From Buxus sempervirens (lineage: Eukaryota > Streptophyta > Magnoliopsida > Buxales > Buxaceae): a DNA stretch of 64,000 nucleotides. Made by a program: the position numbers and the translations under genes. This document shows, piece by piece, positions 54,034 through 64,000 of the stretch (within the stretch, counting starts at the first letter, position 1; each line of letters opens with the position of its first letter). The notes under the pieces were generated by a model that worked only from the letters and a program-made list of their open reading frames with translations, had not been told where the DNA came from and did no database searches. The stretch lies in NCBI GenBank assembly GCA_947561395.2, contig OX387185.1:30546213-30610212 (forward strand). Direction: 5' to 3'.

Positions 54034-55516
54034 ATGGCAGACGTTGTTGACCATTTCCCGCCCTTGGGTCGCCCCAATGGAATGAATTCGGATGTGGGCG
54101 AGCCTGCCATACTCCAGGGACCTCCTTTTGGTAATGGACCTTCTTTGGGTAATGGGGCAGAGGGGTTTACTGCAGTAGACGCTGATCCATCTGGTCTTTC
54201 CGTTTCGGGTGGAGCAGGAGCTGCGTCAGGTGGTGTGCCATCTGGGCTTTCCACTACTGGTAGAACAAAAGCATGGTCCTCACTTTTTGGGGTTCGTGGG
54301 ACGTCTAAATTGAAGCTCCAATATTCCCCTCCTACGATTGTGGATGGTAGGATCCTTATTTCACCTCCAGCTGAGGTAGTGTCTGATGGTGTAAAAGTTT
54401 GGGAAGGTAGCCTTGTGGGGCATTTTCTGGACAAATCTCTTCCTCTTAATGTGGTATCTAGATTGGCAAATCGCTTGTGGGGGAGAAATGGAAACGTCCA
54501 GGTGTCTTTGGCAGGCAAGGACTTCTTTATCTTCCGGTTTGCCAATTCAGATGTGAGAGATATGGTGCTACAGCAAGGGCCATGGCATTTGGGGGTAGAC
54601 TCATGGTTTTACAACAGTGGAGGCTGAACATGCAATTGCGAAAAGAGGCATTATCCAAAATTCCCATTTGGATTAAGATGTTCAACATCCCCATGGAATA
54701 TTGGACGCCGGCGGGACTCAGTTTCCTTGCTAGTGGGGTGGGGAAGCCGTTGTACCTTGATGATGCCACAGAGAAGAGGTCTAGGCTTAACTACGCAAGG
54801 GTGTGCGTAGAGATTGATATGGATTGTGAGTACCCGAAGCAGGTGTTTCTCAAGCCCCAGGGGGATATTGATTCCAACGAGGAGGAGATAACTGTTGATA
54901 TTGAGTATGACTGGAGACCGGCCAAGTGCACTTTATGTCAGGTGTTTGGGCACTTGGAAAATAGATGTCCCAAAGCCCCAAAGAAAGTATGGGTCCCTAC
55001 GGGAAGGTCGTTACCTGTTGAAGAAGGAGAAGAAACTATCGGGGTTGATGGTATTACTGCTCATGATAGGCCAGCTGTAGGGGGTGAGACCGATCATGCC
55101 ATGAGTGACCAAGTGTTGCCAGATCAGGTCCATAATGGGTCATTGATCCAACCATGGATGACCGTCCAGTCAAAGGGCAAGCAGGTGCGTGAAAGCAGGT
55201 GTGGGGGTAGCATGGAAATGGGTGAGTTGAATGCAATACCAGAAAGGGAGAAGTATGAAAATAGCACGCATACCTTTGCTCCAGGGGTTCATGATTCTCA
55301 TGATTCTCAAGAAGGAGTGGAGAACCAAGGTAGTGATCTGATGAAATTCTTCATGAAGCCTCATCTTCATCTTCAAAGAAGAAACAAAGAAGGAAGGGTA
55401 AGAAGCCAATCTTGGTTGATGAAGTGGCTATGCGGCAAGCGAAAGGACATCATAAGGTGGTGAACACTTCTGGTTCTGGAGGTCCATTATCCATTTCCTC
55501 TTCCCCCCATGTTTAA
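54034..55516 (+). pseudogene. LINE J ORF1, DUF4283-like / CCHC (two frame breaks)
   Basis: ATG 54034 in TTGACCATGG. N-terminal Gly/Pro-rich part and DUF4283-like domain (SLVGHFLDKSLPLNVV, IPMEYWTPAGLSFLASGVG). A one-base loss near 54590 shifts the frame, and the second frame carries the rest, CCHC knuckle CTLCQVFGHLENRC included. About 49 nt are missing near 55335 relative to E, removing the SPNRFQAL motif and shifting the frame again. In the ancestral frame the tail LVDE.AM.QAK leads to a TAA overlapping the ORF2 ATG by 8 nt. Confidence 0.87.
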
Positions 55517-58500
55517 GTTTGCTGTATGGAACATTAGGGGTCTCAATGACCCTGCAAAGCAAGGGGAAGTGAGGAAGTTGATTCACAACCAAAAGTTGAG
55601 CTTGTTATGTTTGGTGGAGACGAAGGTAAGAGAAATTAATGCATTGATGATAAAGAACCTTGTGCGTCCTATGTGGGACATGGTAACAAACTATAGTGTT
55701 GCTCTCAAATGGAGAATCTGGGTGCTTTACGACTCTCAACAGGTAAAACTATGGAGGATGGCTCAGTCTGACCAGGTTATTCATTGCCAGGTGGAAAGTG
55801 TGAGCTCAAGGGAGATGTTTCACTTATCCTGTGTGTATGCTGATAATGATCCTAGTTTGAGAAATAATTTGTGGAATGATTTGCAATCATTTACTACAAA
55901 CCATCCATGGATGATAGTCGGTGATTTCAACTGTGTTCGTTATCCATCGGAAAAGATAGGGGGTAGACAAATTAACAGGCGGGCCACAGATGAATTCAAC
56001 AAGTGTATTGATTTGTGTGGATGTTTTGACTTGAAGTTCAAAGGTAATTTGCATTCATGGACAAACTGCAGTAGTGGTGGGCGTAGAATTTGCTCTAAGC
56101 TGGATAGGGCCTTGGTTAACTCATCTTGGATTTCTGAATTCAACTGTTCCGAGGCTGATTTCTTGAATGAGGGAATATCTGACCATTGTCCTATAGTGGT
56201 TACTATATTCCAGCGCCGGTTGGGGGGTGGTGTACCTTTCCGCTTCTTTAATTTTTGGACTAAGTACGATGAGTTCATGCCGCTTGTTGCTGAGGTATGG
56301 GCGACACATGTTAGGGGCTCCCCAATGTTCATTGTTACAAGCAAGCTCAAGATGTTAAAGGCGAAGCTCAAGCAGTGGAGTAGAGAAAAGAAATTCAAAG
56401 ATATAACCAATCAGGTGCAGGCCATTCGCAGTGAGCTTAAGGATTGTCAAGACAAATTGCATGCTAATCCTCTTGACTGTGAGTTGGCTCAACAAGATTA
56501 TGCTCTTAGAGATAGATTGGCCAAGGCTACCCGTGATGAGGAGGCACAGCTTAAACAAAAATCCAGGGTACAATGGTTGAATGAGGGGGACTCCAATAAT
56601 GCTTTTTTCTTCAATACTCTAATGGAAAGGAGGTCCAGGAATAGCATCCTTAGTGTTTGTACGGAGGATGGGCAGAAAATCATTGAGCCGGAAGGAGTTA
56701 AGGTACAGTTTCTTAACTATTACAAGGAGTTGCTTTGTGGAGGGCAGACTCCAGCTTCCTGTCCGTTACCCAGGTTTAAAAGAACCCTTAACTTTGGACA
56801 AAGGGAGATGTTAAATAAAGATGTGTCTAATGAGGAAATTAGAGATACTATGTTTGCTCTCAAGGATGACAAGGCGCCAGGCCCTGATGGGTTTACAGCC
56901 TGTTTTTTCAAGAAATCATGGAGCATCATTGGAGATGAGTGTATGGCAGCTGTAAGGAGTTTCTTCCACTCGGGTAAGTTGCTTAAGCAAATGAACTGTT
57001 CATCACTAACTCTTGTACCAAAGATTGTGAACCCAGCGAAGGTTGGTGATTACCGACCAATCTCTTGTGTTAATACACTCTACAAGTGCATAGCAAAGAT
57101 CCTGGCTAACAAATTGAAGGGTGTTGTGGGTGACTTAGTGGGGGACTACCAGTCAGCCTTCATCCCTGGAAGAAGACTTGTGGACAATGTGCTGCTCACT
57201 CATGAGATTATGAATAACTACCATCTTAAAAGCAACCATCAGAAATGTGCAATCAAGGTCAATCTTAGGAAGGCCTATGACACGATTGATTGGGGATGTA
57301 TTAAGGCTACCCTCCAAGGTATGAATTTCCCCCCGAATTTCATTTCATGGATAATGGAGTGTGTGTCTACTCCATACTTCTCTATAATGCTGAATGGCAG
57401 CTTGGTGGGGTTCTTCAAGAGCACTAAAGGTATACGGCAAGGGGACCCTCTGTCCCCGTATTTATTTGTGCTTGTGATGGAGCTTTGTCATGTTATACTT
57501 GAAGAGAAAACGGCTGTGCAGTTCAAACATCATTTCAGGTGTCATGACCCAAATGTGAAGATGTTGTGCTTTGCAGATGATCTGTTTTTCTTTTCTCATG
57601 GAGATCCCACATCTGTTGCTTGTATAGTTGAGGCCTTGAGATTGTTCACCGAAGTATTGGGACTTCATGTGAATAAGGACAAGAGCGTAATCTTTGCTAG
57701 TGGAGTAGATGACGACACTTTAGCTATGGTTCAACAGGTAGCTGAGTTCAAAGTTGCTGATTTGCCGGTGAAGTACTTGGGGCTGCCATTAATTTCTACA
57801 AAGTTAACACCTGCCCATTGCCAACCTCTTATTGAAAGAATTAAGGCTAGGACCTATTCTTGGAGGGGTCGCTTCTTGTCATATGCTGGTCGGCTGTTAC
57901 TTGTCAAGTCCATCCTTTTCTCCATCAAGGTTCAATGGCTGTCCACCTTCATTGTTCCCAAGAAGGTGATTAGGGATCTTGAGCATATATGTAGGAAATT
58001 CCTATGGTCAAGTTCGGAGATGAGGGGAAAGAAAATCTCTCCAGTTAATTGGGCCACTGTGTGTTCACCAAAAAATCAAGGCGGTCTTGGGTTATTCAAC
58101 CTGCAGCTGTGGAACAAGAGTGCAATAATGAGGTATGTATGGCTTATTGTGACTAATTCCTCGAATTAGTCACAATAAGATGTGGGTCCTGTGGGTGCAG
58201 AGACATCTCATAAGGGATAGAAACTTTTGGGCATTAAGATGTCCTAGTGGTTGCTCGTGGGTATGGCGAAAAGTACTCAAAATCAGAGAGCATGCAGTCA
58301 ACCTCATCAAGAAAAGGGTGTTCAATGGCAAGAGTACTTCATTGTGGTATGATAACTGGCATCCTCATGGACCATTGGTAGCAAGGTATGGGTTGAGAGT
58401 TATTTATGACTCAGGTCTACTCAGGTCTGACTATGTTGATACCATCATTCATAATAACGAGTGGAACATTCCAGTCTCTGTTTCTCCAGATCTCTTGGAA

Positions 58501-59163
58501 ATATGGAGTCATTTGAATGAGCTCCCAAGCCTAAACAGTGAACGACAAGACCAAACCATCTGGTGTCCTACTAACTCAGACACATTTCAGTTGGCTTCAG
58601 CTTACAAAGCCTTGGAGGAGGACAAGCCAGTAGTTCCATGGTATCACTTGGTATGGTTTGCAGGCCACATACCTAGACATGCACTCATCCTTTGGTTTGC
58701 TATGCACCGGAGACTTCTCACGAAGGAGAGATTGGCAAAATGGGGAGTGATTAATCAGGTTACCTGTGTGTTGTGTAGAAGGCGTGATGAAGACCAGCAA
58801 CATCTTTTGTTCCAATGTGAGTACAGCTCGAAAATTTGGCAGCAAGTCATCCGTAGGAATGCTATTGCCACGTCTAACCGGCCTTGGGACGAGGTTGCAT
58901 TATGGGCAACAAGGAGATTCATGGGTAAGTCCCCTACTATAAGACTTGCTAAACTATCATTTGCAGCTCTAGTGTATCATGTCTGGATCGAAAGAAATCG
59001 ACGTGTGTTCAAGAATAGCTATCTTCCGCCAGAAGTGGTTGTCAACTATATTGTTACAGATGTCAAAGCTGTTTGCTGCAACCGGAGTATTGTTGTTAAA
59101 GATTCACCACGCAATCGGCAGATTGTTCATGATTGGGGCCTTGATTGGCAAATGCGTATCTAG
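55509..59163 (+). pseudogene. LINE J ORF2: endonuclease - RT - zf-RVT (hairpin insertion)
   Basis: ATGTTTAAG at 55509. Endonuclease: WNIRGLND, LVETKV, IVGDFNCV, ISDHCP. RT: KAPGPDGFTACFF (kept here, lost in E), RPISCVNTLYKCIAK, RQGDPLSPYLF, FADD at 57570-57581, YLGLPLIST, SYAGRLLLVKS. Open 886 codons to TAG 58167-58169, created by a 13-nt insertion in a palindrome. Frame restored at 58180: RHLIRDRNFWAL, zf-RVT CVLCRR, HLLFQCEYS, then WIERNRRVFKN, stop 59161-59163. Confidence 0.93.
58143..58179. repeat. Perfect palindrome, 17-bp arms, 3-nt loop
   Basis: Left arm cttattgtgactaattc, loop ctc, right arm gaattagtcacaataag. LINE E at the same place has only the left arm. Confidence 0.97.
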
Positions 59164-59427
59164 CCTGTTGGCTGGGTAGTTGGTACCGGTGAACCTAACG
59201 TCATCGGGGCCTCCACACCCGATGTGTTTTGATGAATGATGCTTTGATCCGTCTCCTGGTTTGCTCTGGCTCTTGTTGACTATGTGAGTGATTCCTTGTA
59301 GGTTTATGTACATTGCCGTGCGTCTGGGTGGAGGTTCCACCTTGGATGCTTGACTTCACCCATTGTATATTTTTGTTTATCAATGCAAATTTTGAATTAA
59401 CGTTCAAATAAAAAAAAAAGATTGACT

Positions 59428-59575
59428 TAACCAGCAACAGGCGTCCTACATAGGACAAATGCCTTCCTTGCCAGGACTGAGTCTAGGCAGTAAGCCTTTG
59501 GATAAGAGGATCACAATCTCTAGCAGTCAGTCGAGTAGAGTGGGTATTGAACAACTGCAAGGAGAAGTCGCGCCA
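59428..59575 (-). pseudogene. LINE L ORF2, 5'-most preserved block
   Basis: On -: STRLTARDCDPLIQRL, a TAG, TQSWQGRHLSYVGRLLLVKSI, matching the segment after YLGLPLIST in other ORF2s. Eroded upstream of about 59540. Beyond 59575 likeness is lost. Confidence 0.75.
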
Positions 59576-60412
59576 CCGAGAGGTACAGGCGACCAGAGGA
59601 GAAGAAGAGAAAGAGAAGAAGAAAAGAGAGGAAGAGGGAGGTCGGTTCGTGTGATCTCCATTGATTCAGATTAGTTTTTCTTCTTTGAAGAAGAGCAGTT
59701 CGTTGGAGCAATCGCATAGAGGTAGGTGACACCGTTTTCTGTTTGTTTTTTGTATTCACGATTGATTAATCTCCATTGCATGTTTTTATATGATATACTC
59801 ATGTATTTAGTTTGATAACAATATTATATTTATTTTAAAATAATCTTGGACGTGAAAAATTAAGTTTTTAAACTATTTTTTATCGTTTTTGAGTGATCGC
59901 CGACCTTACTGTACTCGGCGATCCTCAGCGCTCTTAGGCGCTAGTGCAAAATTCGAGACCACTAGACGACTTATCATCGGTGACCTATATTGAACTACGG
60001 CCTACCTTAGACCGCCGGAGCGATCCTAGGCGATCCTAGATGCTCTGTGCAGAAAATGCAGAATTTCGTATTTTCAAACCCTGATTCAACTTCAAACTAT
60101 TTTTAGTCAATTTTAATCATTAATTAAGATGTTTTAAGACCAAAATAATTTATCAAATTTCCTGTTTTACAGAAAAATAAATTAGGGAGATTCTTAGGAC
60201 ACTAGTTGCCAAACGTTGTATGAAACTGTGAAATTTAGTCTTTGGAAAACTTGATCTATTATTTGATTACCAGAACATCTCTAAATTACACTATAAACCA
60301 GATAATTACATAAAGAGATTTCAGATTATAAGTTCAACTCAGTTAACCCAAATATTGAAGGAAATGTCAGATTTACCCTTTATATGCTGCTAGGCACCAA
60401 CCATACTAGAAA
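59576..60412. other. Non-coding stretch with purine-rich patch and small foldbacks
   Basis: 59576-59645 is GA-rich. About 59893-59923 holds gatcgccga ... tcggcgatc, a 9-bp inverted repeat, followed by repeated gcgatcctag words to about 60040, a pattern typical of decayed plant DNA-transposon or foldback debris. The rest is A/T-rich with no ORF. No gene seen. Confidence 0.4.
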
Positions 60413-63400
60413 TTTTTTTTTTTTGGAAAGTAAGTAATTTATTCCAAATAGGATAATAGTACAAATGAGTAACAATGGTTAAGCAACTACAAAAGAGCAG
60501 GTTTTAGTACATCAGAACATAGATGAACTAAAACAAACCAACCAACATACTAGATAGGACCTCTAGTAATGATGCTATCCCCCAAGCCCCAAAAAGTAAC
60601 AAGATAACTGTTGCTGAAAATCCTTCTATTTCTTTCGCACCATACACAGCAGCTGCCAAGGACATCTTAAGTAGTGTTTGTGGAAAAGCTACACCCCTTG
60701 TTCTGTTTTGCAACCACTCTATTGTTTGATTCCATGTTCGGTGAGACATACGAAGGCAATTTTTGGAGAGAATTTCCTTCCAGATTCACTTAAAATAATC
60801 ACAAGAGAAGAACAAATGATCATGTGTTTCCATTTCCCTCCTGCAAAACATGGAAGAATCTTCATTGATGACCCCCCATTTAAGAAGCCTTGATTTTGTC
60901 ATTAGCTTCTCCTGAATTGCTACCCATAAGATAAACGAGTGCTTTGGGATTGCCTTAGAATGCCATAGCAGATGGTGCCAAGGAACCTCGTCCCTCTCTA
61001 GAAGAATAGAGTTATAAGCACTTAGCATGGTAAAATCACCTGATTTTGATGGTAGCCAAATGGTTGTGTCCTCAATAGTGCTATCCAAGTTAGGCAATTC
61101 GTGGAGCCTTTGCCAAACTTCAAGAAGATCCATAGAAACAGAAAGAGGTACGTCCCACTCCCCTTCAAGAATTATTGCCTCAACTTTAGCTGCTGCTATA
61201 AGACTCGAGTCATAGATGATTCGATCACCATATTTAGCAACCAATGGGCCTGCTGGATGCCAATATCGTACCACAAGGATGTGAGCCGACCATTAAATAT
61301 TCTCTTCTTGATTAGATGCAATGCAGTAGCCCTTATCTTCAATATTTTTCTCCAAGCCCAAGATGAGTGAGATGGAATTTTGATTGTCCAAAAACTTCTG
61401 CCCTTTATCAAATGATCATTTTACCCATTTGCTCCAAAGATTTTGTTTGCCATTTGCTACCAACCAGCAGTACCTAAGCATGGCACTCTTGTTCCACACA
61501 TGGAGCTTGAAAAGACCACGGCCCCCATGGCTTCGTGGAGTACATATTATGTCCCATTTGATTGGGATGATTTTCTTTTTCAAATTTGGACCCTTCCAAA
61601 GAAAATTTCTGCACATTTGCTCAAGCTCTTTGATAACCTTCATAGGCAACATATAAGCAGATAACCAATATATCTTGATGGAGAAGAGAACCGACTTTAT
61701 CAATAGAAGTTGACCTGCAAAAGTTAAGTGTCGTCCCTTCCACGCCTGAGTGGTCACCCTAACTTTGTTTATTAGTGGCTCACAATCCTTTGAGGTTAAC
61801 TTAGAGGACACCAAAGGGAGTCCCAAATATGTAGCTAGTAATGAGCCAAGTGGAAAACCTGAACAAGTGGAAAAAGTTTGCTTCATCTGATTATCGAGCC
61901 CACTAATGTACATTGTGCTTTTCTCCTTGTTCACCTGCAAACTTGAGATTTCATAGAACAAGAGTAATGCATCTAAGATACAATTGATAGAGCTGTAGTC
62001 CGCATTAGAAAAGATGAATAAATCATCGGCAAAGCAAAGAGACTTTATGCCTTGATTCTTGCACTTGGCATGAAAGATGAAACCATGAGTGGTCTTACTC
62101 CGAAGAATTATGTTGAACAATTCCATCACCACAACAAAGAGATAAGGCGATATCGGATCACCTTGGTGAATACCTCGAGCGCTTTTGAAGAACCCAACCA
62201 TACTTCCATTAATGAGCAATGAGAAAGACAGTGTTGATATGCATTCCATGACCCAGCTGATAAATTTTGAGGGAAAGTTCATAAGAAGAAGGGTCTCCGA
62301 AATACAACTCCATTCAACCATATCAAAAGCTTTCTTTAGATCAACCTTGATTGCACAGTTTGGAGATCTTGATTTGAGATGATAGTTATGCAGCAACTCA
62401 TGAGTAAGCAATACATTATCCATAATTCTCCTTCCTGGAATGAATGCAGATTGGTAATCTCCCACTAAGTCACCAATCACATTCTTTAACCTGTTTGCCA
62501 ATATTTTGGAGATACACTTGTATATTGTATTGATACATGATATGGGTCTAAAGTCACATACCTTAGAGGGATTTTGGCCCTTAGGTACGAGAGTAATGGA
62601 TGAATGGTTGAGTTGTTTGAGCAATTTACCAGATGTGAAGAAGCTTGATATAGCTCTAGTAACATCATCTCCAACAATGCTCCATGCCTTTTTAAAGAAA
62701 GCCGGTGTGAAGCCATCTGGTCTTGGAGACTTGTCATCCTTAAGTTGGAACATGGTATGCTTGATTTCATCATCAGTGATGTCCTCTTCAAGCTTCTGTG
62801 ATTGGTCCTCCTTCAACTTCCTCTCAAAGTGGGGCCAATTGTATGTCGGAGTGGTGGCCGTAGAACCCATCAAACTTTCGAAATGCTTTAAGAAATTGTC
62901 CTTAATCTGCTGCTGGTCTATTATTTTTGTCCCTTCTTCATCATACAAACTGAGAATCCGGTTTCTTGCCCTTCGCGATAGCAAGGAGCTGTGAAAGAAG
63001 CCTGTGTTAGAGTCTCCTTCCTTAATCCATTGCACCCTTGACTTTTGCCTGACTTGAGCTTCATCATCTCTAACTGCTTGAGTCAATAGATTACGCAAGT
63101 GTTGATCTTTCCTTGCTAACTTACAGTTCAAAGGTTGATTCAGACTTTCCATCTGGCAAGAAGCTAGGTCACTTCTAAATGCTTTGGATTTTTGAGGCTA
63201 AATCCATGAACTTTTTTGCTTTGCTCCACTCCTTAAGCTTGACCTTGAGAAGTTTTAACTTCCTGGCAACTATAAACATTGGAGTCCCAACAACCTTAGT
63301 GACCCAAACGTCAACCACTACAGGCATGAAGTCTTCATGAGCTGTCCAAAAATTGAAGAACCTGAAGGGTTTGTTTGGAATCTGAACTTGAGGAAAAATG

Positions 63401-64000
63401 GTAACTACCATAAGGGTGTGATCAGAAATGCCGGGAGCCAAGAATTCAGCCTCAAAATTGTTAAACTCTACCAACCAACCTTGGTTAATCAAAACCCTAT
63501 CCAATTTGCATGATATTCTTCTGTCACCCTTGCTCCGGTTACTCCATGAAAAACCAAAACCTTTGTGCTTTAAATCGAAGCATCCACAATCATCAACAAA
63601 ATTGTTAAACTCACATGAGGCCTGTTGATTTATAGGTTTGCTCCTTGCTTCTCAGATGAGTACCTTACATAGTTGAAATCTCCCAAAAGCAACCATGGCA
63701 GATTAGTGGTGCAACCATATAGTTCTCTCCATAGAAGTCTCCGGTCTTTGTAATCATTCAAGCCATATACAAATGAAACAAAGCATGTTTTTTGGATAGT
63801 GGTTAATTCCAGAAAACAATGAATTCATTGATCCGAAATACTAACCGGTTTTATTTTCACCTCCTTGTCATTGAAAAGTACCCAAATGCGCCCCTTCAAA
63901 GTGCTGCTGTAGTTCGCAATCAATTGCCATTGTGGACATATGATGTTCTTTATAGAAGTGGCATTAACCTCCTGAACCTTAGTTTCAACAAGGCATATAA
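60413..64000 (-). mobile_element. LINE K, 3' part, runs off the window
   Basis: T run 60413-60424 (poly(A) on -), 3' end ACTTACTTTCC plus A run, ORF2 from about 60530 to the right edge. ORF1 and 5' UTR are outside. Inserted into the A/T-rich non-coding stretch; the target duplication cannot be checked. Confidence 0.92.
60530..64000 (-). pseudogene. LINE K ORF2 (start outside the window)
   Basis: From the right edge: VETKVQEVNA, CPQWQLIANY, LKGRIWVLF, a TGA near 63825 (replacing the residue after SDQ), GDFNYVRYSSEKQ with shifts near 63620-63660, KLDRVLINQGW, GISDHTLMV, and a shift near 63165. Then 578 open codons (63152-61416): KSPRPDGFTPAFF, DFRPISCINTIYKC, FIPGRRIMDN, HQGDPISPYLF (His where others have Arg), FADD at 62022-62033, AGQLLLIKS. 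A shift near 61410 and another near 61270 precede zf-RVT (IPKHSFILWVAI, MFCRRE, HLFFSCDY). The last 250 bp are decayed. Confidence 0.9.

Larger units (their letters stand above)
53159..59420 (+). mobile_element. LINE J, L1-type, full-length, inserted in LINE L; sister of LINE E
   Basis: 5' UTR 53159-54033, ORF1 54034-55516, ORF2 55509-59163, 3' UTR, and poly(A) about 59409-59419. The 3' end (GAATTAACGTTC plus A run) and proteins match LINE E very closely. It carries a 17-bp-arm palindrome absent from E. Confidence 0.93.
42162..59575 (-). mobile_element. LINE L, 5'-truncated, host of LINEs M and J
   Basis: Three blocks on - join in order: 59575-59428, 53158-52953 and 43364-42162. T run (poly(A)) at 42162-42169. 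The ORF2 sense runs ...RDCDPLIQRL-SWQGRHLSYVGRLLLVKSI (59428-59560), LFSIAVFWMSVYFLPKEV...LWNKCAV (52953-53150), then LRQAWLVGSKAN... (43353 down). The right end is eroded: small deletions lie around 59520-59570, and its border is uncertain by tens of bases. No target duplication found. Confidence 0.8.

Noticed and set aside
59459..59735. Possible first exon of a host gene (RE-rich ORF, gaggtaggt donor-like site)
   Set aside because: The left part is LINE L ORF2 on - (DCDPLIQRL, SWQGRH) and the rest is simple GA-rich sequence. No following exon seen.

Overview
This window is plant nuclear DNA, almost certainly from an angiosperm. It is repeat-on-repeat sequence with no intact host gene. The evidence is a Ty3/Gypsy polyprotein of the plant-specific Tat lineage (second, archaeal-type RNase H), many L1-type LINEs whose ORF1 carries a DUF4283-like domain plus a CCHC knuckle and whose ORF2 ends in a zf-RVT-like domain, a tRNA-derived SINE, and a fragment of a PIP aquaporin gene. 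The species cannot be named from the sequence.

Layout. Positions 1-38177 are the 3' part of one large, decayed Tat-lineage Ty3/Gypsy element: gag-pol on +, then a long ANTISENSE ORF on - (plant mobile domain plus coiled coil), then a captured aquaporin piece, A-rich 3' UTR, polypurine tract (about 37471-37485) and 3' LTR (37486-38177). The 5' LTR lies left of the window. Five or more LINE copies broke it: a 158-bp tail fragment (1678-1835), LINE A (5329-19098, +, splitting the integrase), LINE B inside A (8474-14691, -), LINE C inside A (15638-16515, +), LINE E (20581-26543, +, in the antisense ORF) and LINE F (30397-36733, -, just before the LTR end). The Gypsy element itself sits inside a LINE ORF2 (LINE G, 38178-38540, -), so the G > Gypsy > A > B/C nest is four levels deep.

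38541-40578 is a broken LINE RT fragment (LINE H, +) interrupted by a tRNA-derived SINE (39395-39620, -) with a 37-bp templated filler. 40579-42161 is non-coding and looks like untranslated region and an LTR start (41870) of another LTR element. From 42162 to about 59575 a second nest occurs: LINE L (-) was hit by LINE M (43365-52941, -) and by LINE J (53159-59420, +), and LINE M was hit by LINE I (46141-52716, +). 59576-60412 is non-coding sequence with small foldbacks. 60413-64000 is the 3' part of LINE K (-), which runs off the window.

How the parts work together. Each LINE is L1-like: a long 5' UTR crowded with TTCGTG, ORF1 (RNA-binding), ORF2 (endonuclease-RT-zinc finger) whose ATG overlaps the ORF1 stop, and a short 3' UTR ending in a conserved terminal motif and poly(A). 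LINE B ORF1 is open end to end, LINE A ORF2 keeps one reading frame across its two insertions, and LINEs E and J are near-identical sisters, so activity was fairly recent. Coordinates of nested junctions come from target-site duplications read directly from the sequence, where present.

Most unusual content: the Tat element with an antisense plant-mobile-domain gene, a candidate antisense intron, and an aquaporin exon captured next to that gene's presumed promoter.
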